DNA from: Cryobacterium aureum
Lineage (GTDB): Bacteria; Actinomycetota; Actinomycetes; Actinomycetales; Microbacteriaceae
DNA length: 54,269 nucleotides
Reading direction: 5' to 3'
Assembly: GCF_002954245.1 (NCBI RefSeq)
Contig: NZ_PPTG01000002.1
Coordinates: 1-54,269, forward strand
The translations under genes were made by a program, and so were the position numbers. Below the pieces are notes generated by a model that did no database searches, was not told the DNA's origin, and saw nothing but the letters and a program-made list of their open reading frames with translations. Numbering within the stretch: the first letter of the stretch is position 1; every line of letters begins with the position of its first letter. Shown piece by piece: positions 43,093-51,219 of this stretch.

Positions 43093-43098
43093 TAGAGT
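43093..43098 (+). promoter_or_regulatory. Candidate -10 box of the Mrp operon
   Basis: TAGAGT stands 39 nt before the mrpA ATG, and an upstream CCCCAACTGGGG dyad lies at about 43068-43079. A GGAGG ribosome site precedes the ATG at 43137. The -35 element is not clear. Confidence 0.35.
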
Positions 43099-43136
43099 AG
43101 ACCTGCACACCCCGACCTGACAAGCCTGGAGGCCGC

Positions 43137-46106
43137 ATGGTTCTTTTCCTCCTCGCGTTTGTTGTTCTTTCGGTGCTTACGCCGTGGCTCACCCGGTATC
43201 TGGGTACCCGCGTCTTTTACCTGATCGCCCTGCTGCCAGCTGGTGCCTTCGCGTACACGCTGACCCAGACTTCCACGGTCACCGCGGGTGGGGCCGTAAC
43301 CCAGTCGATGCCGTGGATTCCTCAGCTCGGCATCAGTCTCTCTTTTCGGGTGGACACACTGGCTTGGCTGCTAGCGCTCGTAGTGACGGGCATCGGCGCC
43401 CTCGTTCTGGTCTATTGCGCACGCTACTTCACCGACGACGAGCCGAGCCTCGGCCGGTTCGCGGCGCTGCTGCTGGCCTTCGCCGGAACGATGTACGGTC
43501 TGGTCACCGCCGACGACCTGGTGATCATGTTCATGTTCTGGGAGATCACCAGCGTGCTTTCCTACCTGCTGATCGGGCATTACACGCACAAACGCGAGAG
43601 TCGCGGCGCCGCCCTGCAGGCCTTGATCGTGACGACGTTCGGCGGCCTGGTCATGCTGGTCGGCGTCGTGATGATCTCGGTCGCCTCCGGCACCACGAGC
43701 CTCGCCTACATCGTGGCCAACCCGGTGACGAGCGCCATGGGCACCTGGGCGGTGCTGCTGATTCTGATCGGGGCGCTCTCCAAGAGCGCTCTGGTGCCAT
43801 TCCACTTCTGGCTGCCCGCCGCGATGGCCGCGCCGACCCCGGTCAGTGCCTACCTGCACGCCGCCGCCATGGTCAAGGCCGGCATTTACATCGTCGCCCG
43901 GCTCGCCCCCGGCTACGCCGACAGCGACGGCTGGCTGCCGGTGCTCGTGACCCTCGGCGTCTGGACCATGGTGGTCGGGGCGTGGCGGGCCCTGCGTCAA
44001 TATGATCTCAAACTGCTGCTCGCCTACGGCACGGTCAGCCAGCTCGGCTTTCTCATGATCGCGATCGGGTTCAACACCCGCGATACCGCGCTCGCCGGAG
44101 CCGCCCTGTTGCTCGCGCACGCCCTATACAAGGCCACGCTGTTTCTGGTCGTTGGCGTGATCGACCATCGGGCCGGCACCCGCGACTGGCGCAAACTCAG
44201 CGGTGTTGGCCGCAGCGCACCGGCACTCGCCTTCATCGCGCTCATCGCGGTCGCGTCGATGGTCGGCCTGCCGCCGTTGTTCGGCTTCGTCGCCAAGGAG
44301 GCCGTGTTCACCTCCCTGCTCGACGCCGGCGTCGGCGGATCCGGCTGGGGCTACGCGGCGCTCATCGGCACGGCCGTCGGGTCCGTTTTGACGGTGGCGT
44401 ACAGCATCCGTTTCTTCTGGGGCGCCTTCGGAACGCGCAAGGAGCAGCCGAACACCGTGCTGCACGTGAGCCCCTGGGACACCCTGCTCGCACCCGGATT
44501 GCTCACCGTGGCAACCATCGGCCTCGGACTTTTCGCCGCGCTGCTTGACCCGTTGCTGGCACCCTACGCCGACTCGGTACCGGGTATCGGCAGCCTCACC
44601 GAACCGCCGTACCACCTCGCGCTCTGGCACGGCCTCGAGCCTGCCCTGTACCTCAGCGCGGTCGTTCTGCTGCTCGGGGCGCTGCTGTTCCGCGCGCGCC
44701 GGGGAGTGGCCAAGCTGCAGGCGAAGGTGCCCGACGTTATTGACGCCGGCCGCGGCTACGGCAAGGCCATCCGCAGTGTCGACCGAATTGCAGCCCGGGT
44801 TACCCATTTCGCCCAGCGAGGTGGACTGCCGCAGTACCTCGGCACCATCCTCACCGTTTTCGTGCTCGCCCTCGGCTTTGCAGCCTTCGTCAACCGCACC
44901 TGGCCCGACTCGATCGTGCTCTGGGATTACCCAGGCCAGGTACTGATTGCCCTGATCATGGGCATCTGCGCGGTGATGGCGGCGAGGGTGGGGCAGCGGA
45001 TGACCGCGGTTATTCTCGCAGGCGTCACCGGTTACGGCCTGGTCGCTCTGTTCGCCTTTCACGGAGCTCCCGACCTCGCCCTCACCCAGGCGCTGGTCGA
45101 GTCGATCACCCTGGTGATCTTCGTGCTCGTATTGCGCCGCCTGCCCGCGAACATCGCCCAGCACAACAAGCCGGTGCGCCCGAAGCGCCGCCTGCTGATC
45201 GGCAGCCTGGTCGGCCTGGTCATGGGCACGATCGGCTTCATCGCACTCGGGGCGCGGGACTTCGCGAGCATCGCCGGCGCCCTGCCCCGATTGTCGGTCG
45301 ACGATGGGCACGGCGACAACATCGTCAACGTGATGCTCGTGGACATTCGCGCCTGGGACACCATGGGCGAGGTGTCGGTGCTCATCGTCGTCGCGACCGG
45401 CGTTGCGAGCCTGCTGTTCGTGTCCGGCCGAAACGCGGTCGTGCCACGCTTGAAAGAGTCCCGCAGCCTGCGCTCGGCCGCCAACCGGCGCCGCGTCGTG
45501 GCCGACCCTGAAATCTCGAGTGAGGGCCACGCCGTCACCCGGCAGGCTTTTCTGCTCGCCGGGCGCAAGAACGATCCGCGCAACCGGTCGATCCTCATCG
45601 AAGTGCTCGTGCGGTTGCTGTTCCACCCGGCCATGATCGTGTCGATCTATCTGCTGTTCGCCGGCCACAACCTTCCCGGCGGCGGGTTTGCAGGCGGGCT
45701 GCTGGCCGGCCTCGCCCTCGTGGCCCGGTATCTGGCCGGCGGACGCTACGAGCTTAGCGAAGCAGCACCGATCGACCCGGGCAAGATTCTCGGGCTTGGC
45801 GTCATCCTGGCCGTGGGCATGGCCGTCGTCTCGCTGTTCTTCGACGGGATCCCGCTCGAATCGGCCTACTTCACGGCCTCCGTGCCCGTGCTGGGTGACC
45901 TGTCGTTTGGCACCTCGACCATTTTCGACATCGGCGTCTATTTTGTTGTCATCGGCCTGACCTATGACATTCTGCGCAGCCTCGGCAGCGAGATCGACCG
46001 TCAGAGTGAGGCCGACGAGGTCGGCCCGCGGTCGGCGCCAGAGGCCAACACCGCACCGCAGGCCAACACCGCATTACAGACCAACACCGAGGAGGTCACC
46101 CGATGA
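43137..46106 (+). CDS. mrpA: Mrp Na+/H+ antiporter subunit A fused to subunit B
   Basis: This 989-residue membrane protein is homologous to NuoL of complex I. It has the proton-channel core IMFMFWEITSVLSYLLIGHY, ALSKSALVPFHFWLPAAMAAPTPVSAYLHAAAMVKAGIYI, and LLLAYGTVSQLGFLMIAIGF. The last 200 residues contain an MnhB-like domain (FHPAMIVSIYLLFAGHNLPGGGFAGGLLAGLALV), so A and B are one polypeptide, as in other actinobacteria. The C-terminus has a small repeat (ANTAPQANTALQTN). Mrp complexes exchange Na+ for H+ for salt and alkali tolerance. It is the first gene of a six-gene operon, and its stop overlaps mrpC. Confidence 0.95.
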   Translation: MVLFLLAFVVLSVLTPWLTRYLGTRVFYLIALLPAGAFAYTLTQTSTVTAGGAVTQSMPWIPQLGISLSFRVDTLAWLLALVVTGIGALVLVYCARYFTDDEPSLGRFAALLLAFAGTMYGLVTADDLVIMFMFWEITSVLSYLLIGHYTHKRESRGAALQALIVTTFGGLVMLVGVVMISVASGTTSLAYIVANPVTSAMGTWAVLLILIGALSKSALVPFHFWLPAAMAAPTPVSAYLHAAAMVKAGIYIVARLAPGYADSDGWLPVLVTLGVWTMVVGAWRALRQYDLKLLLAYGTVSQLGFLMIAIGFNTRDTALAGAALLLAHALYKATLFLVVGVIDHRAGTRDWRKLSGVGRSAPALAFIALIAVASMVGLPPLFGFVAKEAVFTSLLDAGVGGSGWGYAALIGTAVGSVLTVAYSIRFFWGAFGTRKEQPNTVLHVSPWDTLLAPGLLTVATIGLGLFAALLDPLLAPYADSVPGIGSLTEPPYHLALWHGLEPALYLSAVVLLLGALLFRARRGVAKLQAKVPDVIDAGRGYGKAIRSVDRIAARVTHFAQRGGLPQYLGTILTVFVLALGFAAFVNRTWPDSIVLWDYPGQVLIALIMGICAVMAARVGQRMTAVILAGVTGYGLVALFAFHGAPDLALTQALVESITLVIFVLVLRRLPANIAQHNKPVRPKRRLLIGSLVGLVMGTIGFIALGARDFASIAGALPRLSVDDGHGDNIVNVMLVDIRAWDTMGEVSVLIVVATGVASLLFVSGRNAVVPRLKESRSLRSAANRRRVVADPEISSEGHAVTRQAFLLAGRKNDPRNRSILIEVLVRLLFHPAMIVSIYLLFAGHNLPGGGFAGGLLAGLALVARYLAGGRYELSEAAPIDPGKILGLGVILAVGMAVVSLFFDGIPLESAYFTASVPVLGDLSFGTSTIFDIGVYFVVIGLTYDILRSLGSEIDRQSEADEVGPRSAPEANTAPQANTALQTNTEEVTR

Positions 46107-46627
46107 GCGCCTCCCTCACCCTCGTCATTGTGATGGCCGTGATGTACGCGGCCGGCGTCTACGTGATGCTCGAACGTAGCCTCACCCGCGTGCTGATCGG
46201 CTTTCTGCTGGTCGGCAACGCCACCAACCTGCTTATTTTCATCATGAGCGGCCGCCCCGGCAGCTCACCGATTGTCACCGGTACGAGCGTCGAAGACATG
46301 GTCGACCCGATCCCGCAGGTACTCATGCTCACCGCGATCGTGATCAATTTCGGCATCACCGCGCTGCTGCTCGCGCTCATCTATCGCTCGTGGTGGCTCG
46401 CCCAACTCGGCGACGAGGGCGACACCCTCACCGACGAGCACGCCACCGAGAGCGCCGGCGAGGCCGACGTCACCTTCCTCTCCTCATCGGACGATGACGA
46501 CGCCATCGCCGAATCCCTCGACGAGTTCGAGCGGGGTGACGGCGCCACGAGCGACGAAGACACGATCAAAACGGATGCTGCCCGGCGCGCCGGCGCATCC
46601 GCTGCAGACCGGGAGGACCAGCAATGA
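46103..46627 (+). CDS. mrpC: Mrp Na+/H+ antiporter subunit C, with long acidic C-terminal tail
   Basis: This 174-residue protein has an N-terminal NuoK-like part of about 105 residues with three membrane helices (LTLVIVMAVMYAAGVYVMLE, VLIGFLLVGNATNLLIFIM, LMLTAIVINFGITALLLALIYRSW). It includes the DPIPQVLMLTAIVI motif of MrpC. The last 70 residues are soluble and highly acidic (TLTDEHATESAGEADVTF, SSSDDDDAIAESLDEFERG) and are not part of the usual family length of about 110-120. The start overlaps mrpA and the stop overlaps mrpD, each by ATGA. Confidence 0.93.
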   Translation: MSASLTLVIVMAVMYAAGVYVMLERSLTRVLIGFLLVGNATNLLIFIMSGRPGSSPIVTGTSVEDMVDPIPQVLMLTAIVINFGITALLLALIYRSWWLAQLGDEGDTLTDEHATESAGEADVTFLSSSDDDDAIAESLDEFERGDGATSDEDTIKTDAARRAGASAADREDQQ

Positions 46628-48231
46628 CCGCCCTCGTTCCCCTCATCGTCTGCCTGCCGCTGCTGGGCGCCGCGATCGCACTGATGCTCGGCCAGCGCCG
46701 CCGCCTACAGGTACTGGTGAGCGTGCTGAGCCTCACCGCTGCCACCGTGATGAGCGCCGTGCTGCTCGTGCTGGTCGACCGGTTCGGTCCGGCCGTGGTG
46801 CAGGTTGGTGGCTGGGAAGCTCCGTGGGGAATTGTGCTCGTCGTCGATCGACTCTCGGCGATCATGCTTCTCATCTCGGCGCTCATGCTGCTCGGCGTAC
46901 TGCTGTTTGCCGTGGGCCAGGGCATCGTTGACGGCCACACCGAAACTCCGGTCTCGATCTTTCACCCCACTTATCTCGTGCTGGCCGCCGGACTGTTCAA
47001 CGCCTTCGTCGCGGGTGACCTGTTCTCGATGTATGTCGGCTTCGAGATGCTGCTCTCGGCGAGCTATGTGCTGCTCACCCTGGGGGGCACCGGCGCCCGC
47101 ATTCGAGTGGGCATCACCTACATCGTCGTGAGCCTGGTGTCGTCGCTGCTGTTCCTCAGCGCGATCGCCCTCATCTACGGCGCCACCGGCACGGTGACCC
47201 TGGCCTTGATCGCCGAGCGGATGCCCGACCTCCCCGCCGACATCCAGCTGATCCTCGGGCTGTTGCTGTTGATCGCCTTCGGGGTGAAAGCGGCAGTGTT
47301 CCCGATGTCGTTCTGGCTGCCGGACTCCTACCCAACGGCGCCCGCACCGGTCACCGCGGTCTTCGCCGGTTTGCTCACCAAGGTCGGTGTGTACGCGATT
47401 CTGCGCACCCAAACCCTGTTTTTTCCCGACAACCAGTTCTCGATGCCGCTCATGGTCGTGGCGGCGCTTACCTTGCTCGTGGGTATTTTGGGTTCTCTCG
47501 CCCAGGCCGACATTAAACGACTGCTCTCGTTCACCCTGGTCAGCCATATCGGGTACATGCTGTTCGGCATTGCGATCGGAACCCCACTCGCCATCGCCGC
47601 GACCATCTTCTACGTCGTGCATCACATCACCGTACAGACGACCCTGTTTCTCGCCGCGGGGCTGATCGACCGGGTCGGCGGCACCACGTCGCTTTCGAGG
47701 CTCGGCGGGCTACTGAAATCGGCACCGCTCGTGGCTGTTCTGTTCTTTCTGGGTGCGCTCAATCTCGGCGGGATACCGCCATTCTCCGGGTTTCTCGGCA
47801 AGATCGCCCTGTTTCAGGCCGGCACGATTGTGGGGGACCCGCTCAGCTACGTGCTGATCGCGGTCGGGGCACTTACCTCGTTGCTCACCCTCTACGCCCT
47901 CGCCAGGGCCTGGAACATGGCGTTCTGGCGGCCCAAGCAACAGGTCGCCGACAATACCGCGTCGATCTCGGTGTCGCTCGTGGAAGATCCAGAAGACGCT
48001 GGGACCGTGCTGAAGAAGACGATCTCCCCGCTCATGGTCGGCGCGACCACGTCGATGCTCGTGCTGACCCTGTGCCTCACCGTCTTCGCCGGACCGATCT
48101 TCGACCTGGCCACCCGGGCAGCTGCGAACATCAGCTCGCCGTCGACTTACATCGACGCCGTGTTCCCTGGCGGCACCGGAGCGATCGAAGACAGCAACGT
48201 GGGCACCAACTTCGAGGGGGGCACGAAGTGA
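46624..48231 (+). CDS. mrpD: Mrp Na+/H+ antiporter subunit D
   Basis: This 535-residue NuoM/NuoN-like membrane subunit has about 14 helices. The key proton-path segments are GVKAAVFPMSFWLPDSYPTAPAPVTAVFAGLLTKVGVYAI and ADIKRLLSFTLVSHIGYMLFGI, with the conserved Lys and His residues. GDLFSMYVGFEMLLSASYVLLTLG holds the Glu of helix 5. It works with MrpA as an antiporter module. It is coupled to mrpC and mrpE by 4-nt overlaps. Confidence 0.96.
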   Translation: MTALVPLIVCLPLLGAAIALMLGQRRRLQVLVSVLSLTAATVMSAVLLVLVDRFGPAVVQVGGWEAPWGIVLVVDRLSAIMLLISALMLLGVLLFAVGQGIVDGHTETPVSIFHPTYLVLAAGLFNAFVAGDLFSMYVGFEMLLSASYVLLTLGGTGARIRVGITYIVVSLVSSLLFLSAIALIYGATGTVTLALIAERMPDLPADIQLILGLLLLIAFGVKAAVFPMSFWLPDSYPTAPAPVTAVFAGLLTKVGVYAILRTQTLFFPDNQFSMPLMVVAALTLLVGILGSLAQADIKRLLSFTLVSHIGYMLFGIAIGTPLAIAATIFYVVHHITVQTTLFLAAGLIDRVGGTTSLSRLGGLLKSAPLVAVLFFLGALNLGGIPPFSGFLGKIALFQAGTIVGDPLSYVLIAVGALTSLLTLYALARAWNMAFWRPKQQVADNTASISVSLVEDPEDAGTVLKKTISPLMVGATTSMLVLTLCLTVFAGPIFDLATRAAANISSPSTYIDAVFPGGTGAIEDSNVGTNFEGGTK

Positions 48232-48821
48232 CCACGCGGCGCGAACGGCTCGACGCTGTCGGCAATCAGATTCCGCCGCTGATCGCGCTGATCGTGTTGT
48301 GGATGCTGCTGTGGGGCGAGTTCTCTTGGCTGAATTTGCTCGTTGGGATCGTCGTGGGCATCGTGGTGACCGTGGTGTTTTATCTGGTGCCGGTGCAGCT
48401 GAGCGGGCGGGTGCATCCGCTACACACCGTGGTGTTTCTCGTGCGGCTGATCGCGGACATCGTGCGTGCGTCAATCGACGTGGCTTGGCTGGCGGTCAAG
48501 CCGCGGCTGGTCATGTCCAATGCGATTTTAGAAATTCAGCTGCGTACCCGCAGCGATCTCATACTCACCTGGACGGCCGTTGCCACGTCGATCGTGCCGG
48601 GCTCGATCGTGGTCGACATCGACCGGGAATTGTCGATTTTGTACCTGCACGTACTCAATATGCACAGCGCTGGCGATATCGAGAGGTTTCGCCGACGCGT
48701 TCAGGACACCGAGCGGCGTATCGTGCGTGGGTTCGGCTCGCGCGAGGACGTCGAACGGATGCGCGGAGTGCGGCCAGCAGATCGCCGCACCCAGCGAACG
48801 ACTAGAAAAGGACCATCATGA
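48228..48821 (+). CDS. mrpE: Mrp Na+/H+ antiporter subunit E
   Basis: The product is 197 residues from the GTG at 48228, which overlaps the mrpD stop (GTGA). Two or three N-terminal helices (PPLIALIVLWMLLWGEFSWLNLLVGIVVGIVVTVVFYL) precede the MrpE core VFLVRLIADIVRASIDVAWLAVKPRL. The soluble part has LRTRSDLILTWTAVATSIVPGSIVVDIDRE. A basic C-terminus follows. A longer frame starting at 48072 is a shadow of mrpD. Confidence 0.95.
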   Translation: MTTRRERLDAVGNQIPPLIALIVLWMLLWGEFSWLNLLVGIVVGIVVTVVFYLVPVQLSGRVHPLHTVVFLVRLIADIVRASIDVAWLAVKPRLVMSNAILEIQLRTRSDLILTWTAVATSIVPGSIVVDIDRELSILYLHVLNMHSAGDIERFRRRVQDTERRIVRGFGSREDVERMRGVRPADRRTQRTTRKGPS

Positions 48822-49087
48822 TGTTGCAGATTGTGGCCGTGGTCGCCGGGGTAATGTTCGCAGCCGGGGCGCTCCTGGCCGTCTATCGCATTGTGGTCGG
48901 CCCGAGCGTGCTCGACCGGGTTATCGCCTCTGACGTGCTCGTGGCCACGATGATCTGCGCCCTCGGCGCCGAAATGGCATTGAACCGGCACACCGACACC
49001 CTGCCGGTGCTACTCGTGCTGGCCCTGTTCGCGGTGCTCGGGTCTCTCAGCGTCGCCCGCTTTCTGCCAGCTCGGGATAGCGCATGA
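48818..49087 (+). CDS. mrpF: Mrp Na+/H+ antiporter subunit F
   Basis: This 89-residue small membrane subunit has three helices: VAVVAGVMFAAGALLAVYRIV, VLVATMICALGAEMAL and VLLVLALFAVLGSLSVARFL. The GPSVLDRVIASDVL motif is characteristic of MrpF. The start overlaps mrpE and the stop overlaps mrpG by 4 nt. Confidence 0.95.
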   Translation: MMLQIVAVVAGVMFAAGALLAVYRIVVGPSVLDRVIASDVLVATMICALGAEMALNRHTDTLPVLLVLALFAVLGSLSVARFLPARDSA

Positions 49088-49428
49088 GCGGCGTTCTGCA
49101 CGATGTGCTCACGGCCGTGCTGATACTCGCCGGAGCCGTCATGTGTCTCGCGGCCGGAATCGGGCTCATCCGCTTTCCCGACGTGTTGTCTCGCCTGCAC
49201 GCCGCGACCAAGCCACAGATTTTTGGTCTCATGGCCGTGTCAACGGATGTCGCGATCAACAATTTCTCGGTCGGCACCGTCACCCTCGTTGTCGCGATCG
49301 TCGCCTTCCAGTCACTGACAGCGCCGATGGCCGCGCACCTTGTGGGCCGCGCCGCCTACGAAACCGAACACCTGCGCCCCGACCTGCTTATCGTTGACGA
49401 GTTGCGCGATCGCCGCGCCGCCTGCTGA
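49084..49428 (+). CDS. mrpG: Mrp Na+/H+ antiporter subunit G
   Basis: This 114-residue last subunit of the operon has three helices with the family motif GLIRFPDVLSRLHAATKPQIFGLMAV and the later VTLVVAIVAFQSLTAPMAAHLVGRAAY. The length is normal. With it, the Mrp set A/B-C-D-E-F-G is complete and compact (43137-49428). No clear terminator follows, and the next gene region is on the other strand. Confidence 0.95.
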   Translation: MSGVLHDVLTAVLILAGAVMCLAAGIGLIRFPDVLSRLHAATKPQIFGLMAVSTDVAINNFSVGTVTLVVAIVAFQSLTAPMAAHLVGRAAYETEHLRPDLLIVDELRDRRAAC

Positions 49429-49588
49429 ACCGGCGGCATCGGCCGCGGCCCTGATTAGGGATGGCGGCACCCGTACCTCGGGGTGTCCGCTTCCTCAACG
49501 AGTGCCGCCGGCCCAACTATCGAGCCGGAGGGCGGCCGGCGGGTTGGCACCCCGGCGCCACTGCCCCAGTCTTCCGAAGCGGTGAAGC

Positions 49589-49876
49589 CTATGGTCGGCT
49601 CACGAATTCCTGGGCGATCATTGACAGCCACTTTTGCCCATCGTCCTGGGCAATGTCGCCAGCTTCCGGCAGGCGGTCTGCACGAAAGGACAGGACTTTG
49701 TCATCAAATCGTCCGTAATACTCAAACACGTACCAGTCATCCTTCTGACAGATGAGAGTCGTTTCGACCTCGCCGCCCAGAGTCGCGGCCGGCAAAGACG
49801 CCCCGTTGGGGCACTGGTCCTGGGAGTGCGCAGAGCCGTCGGCAACGCTGCGATGGATCGCGACGATGTCGCTCAT
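49589..49876 (-). CDS. Small hypothetical protein coupled to a lipoprotein gene
   Basis: The product is 95 residues from the ATG at 49876, which overlaps the stop of the upstream lipoprotein frame by ATGA. It has two Cys (DQCPNGASL and TTLICQKDDWYVFEYYGRFDD) and no signal peptide of its own. It could be a separate small protein. More likely it is the second half of the lipoprotein, separated by a frameshift, because it contains a mature-domain-like beta sequence and ends WLSMIAQEFVSRP, a typical helical end. No named family is recognised. Confidence 0.5.
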   Translation of the reverse strand: MSDIVAIHRSVADGSAHSQDQCPNGASLPAATLGGEVETTLICQKDDWYVFEYYGRFDDKVLSFRADRLPEAGDIAQDDGQKWLSMIAQEFVSRP

Positions 49877-50175
49877 CTGGCTATCTCCAATAGTGAGGCG
49901 GAGACCTTGATGACTTCGTCGGCGGGACTTATAGTGCAGTCGATCACACTCACCGGAGCGCCGACGAGCTCGTCGTCGGGAAACATCGTTATTTCTGGGA
50001 GGACGGCCTGCCCAACATCGCCCTGCAAAATGAGGCATAGGTCGTCGCTGGTCAGGCCTGACGGGAGCGACTCCAGAGTCGGCGCGCTTGCACATCCGGT
50101 GACGACGGCGACGGCCGTAAGCACAACCGCTGAAACTCCAACATTGCGCCAAAATCTCATTCGTGGACCTCTCAT
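49873..50175 (-). CDS. Small lipoprotein
   Basis: This 100-residue product begins MRGPRMRFWRNVGVSAVVLTAVAVVTGC, a signal peptide with lipobox VTGC. The mature part (ASAPTLESLPSGLTSDDLCL, VIDCTISPADEVIKVSASLLEIAR) is short and contains two Cys. The arrangement resembles DUF3558-like exported lipoproteins, which are usually longer. The coding frame ends where the next frame begins, so a single lipoprotein of about 190 residues broken by a frameshift is an equally good reading. It is isolated downstream of the Mrp operon on the opposite strand. Confidence 0.65.
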   Translation of the reverse strand: MRGPRMRFWRNVGVSAVVLTAVAVVTGCASAPTLESLPSGLTSDDLCLILQGDVGQAVLPEITMFPDDELVGAPVSVIDCTISPADEVIKVSASLLEIAR

Positions 50176-50176
50176 C

Positions 50177-50547
50177 AGTGCGTGATAGGTCCCAATGTAG
50201 TGGTCTCGCGATCAGCGATGCCATGTTTCCCCGACGGAGGTGGTCGCGGCCTGACGGTGCGAAACCGCTCGTGACGAAGTAGGTCATCCGAGAACGCGGA
50301 TTGAACGCCAGATCACCACGCCGTTCAGAGTGCTGCTAAAAATGCCGGTACAGCCGGTGGGGTGAGATGCAGATGACGAGCTCCCGGCCCACCTAGCCGA
50401 CCACTGACACGCGCTCGCACATGAAGTCGCCCGAGCGGTCTGCGAAAGGCAAGAATCCGCTGGTCCAGGCACGAGGAACGAGCGATCGAGACCTGCTGCG
50501 TGAGGGATCGCTCGCAAGCTCCCGCCTCGATCAACGAGCCGCGGGCC
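50177..50547. other. Intergenic stretch without recognisable genes
   Basis: Between the lipoprotein and the FMN reductase gene, I see several short open frames but none with protein-like composition, ribosome sites or known motifs. I see no tRNA, repeat copy or strong terminator here. Confidence 0.5.
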
Positions 50548-51219
50548 CTACTGGCGAGACGGAGGCTGGCCGACACGAGTGAAACCGGCGGGGTTGAAGC
50601 CGGCGGGCAGCTCGAACGGGTCGCGCACCCGAGTGGAACGGTCGGAGGCGGCGACCAGGGCGGCCAGCTCCCCGGCGGCGCGTTCGATGCGGGCCGGCAG
50701 TGTGGCCAGGCGGCTGTCGATGCCGCCGTCGCCGCTGCCCCAGTCCTCCGAGGCGGCGAACACCGAGGTGGGCACGACCACGGCGTGCAGGTAGGTGAAC
50801 ATGGGGCGCAGCGCGTAGTCGAGCGCCAGCGAGTGCCGGGCCGTTCCCGCTGTCGCGCCGATCACCACCGGCTGGTCGGTGAGAGAGCGGTTATCGATCA
50901 CGTCGAAGAACGTTTTGAACAGGCCGCTGTAGCTGGTCGTGAAGATCGGTGTGACGGCGATCAGGCCGTCGGCCGCGGTGACGGCCTCGATCATCGTCTC
51001 CAGCCGCAGGCTGGCGAACCTGGTGAGCATGTTGTTCATTATGTCCTGCGCGTAGTCGCGCAGCTCGTAGGTCACCACCCGCGTCGTGAAACCCTCGTCG
51101 GTCAGCCGCGCCACGCTGGCCGCGGTGAGCTTGTCGGCCAGCAGCCGAGTGGATGACGGCTGGCTCAGGCCGGCGGAGACGACCGCCAGGGTGCGTTCAG
51201 GTCTAATCGTGTCAGGCAC
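50548..51219 (-). CDS. NADPH-dependent FMN reductase (CE1759-type flavodoxin fold)
   Basis: The product is 223 residues from the GTG at 51219, overlapping the LLM gene stop by 8 nt. The flavodoxin-like fold starts LAVVSAGLSQPSSTRLLADKL, the FMN phosphate loop. VTPIFTTSYSGLFKTFFDVID follows, typical of NADPH-FMN reductases, then PVVIGATAGTARHSLALDYALRPMFTYL. It resembles the reductase partner often found beside LLM-type monooxygenases, supplying them with reduced flavin. The operon order here (monooxygenase then reductase) supports that pairing. Confidence 0.88.
   Translation of the reverse strand: MPDTIRPERTLAVVSAGLSQPSSTRLLADKLTAASVARLTDEGFTTRVVTYELRDYAQDIMNNMLTRFASLRLETMIEAVTAADGLIAVTPIFTTSYSGLFKTFFDVIDNRSLTDQPVVIGATAGTARHSLALDYALRPMFTYLHAVVVPTSVFAASEDWGSGDGGIDSRLATLPARIERAAGELAALVAASDRSTRVRDPFELPAGFNPAGFTRVGQPPSRQ

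Noticed and set aside
44124..45668. 514-codon minus-strand frame opposite mrpA
   Set aside because: Antisense shadow; mrpA is unambiguous.
50284..50576. Two short minus-strand frames of 77 and 83 codons
   Set aside because: Overlapping, Arg/Ser/Ala-rich, no ribosome site and no motif; treated as non-coding.
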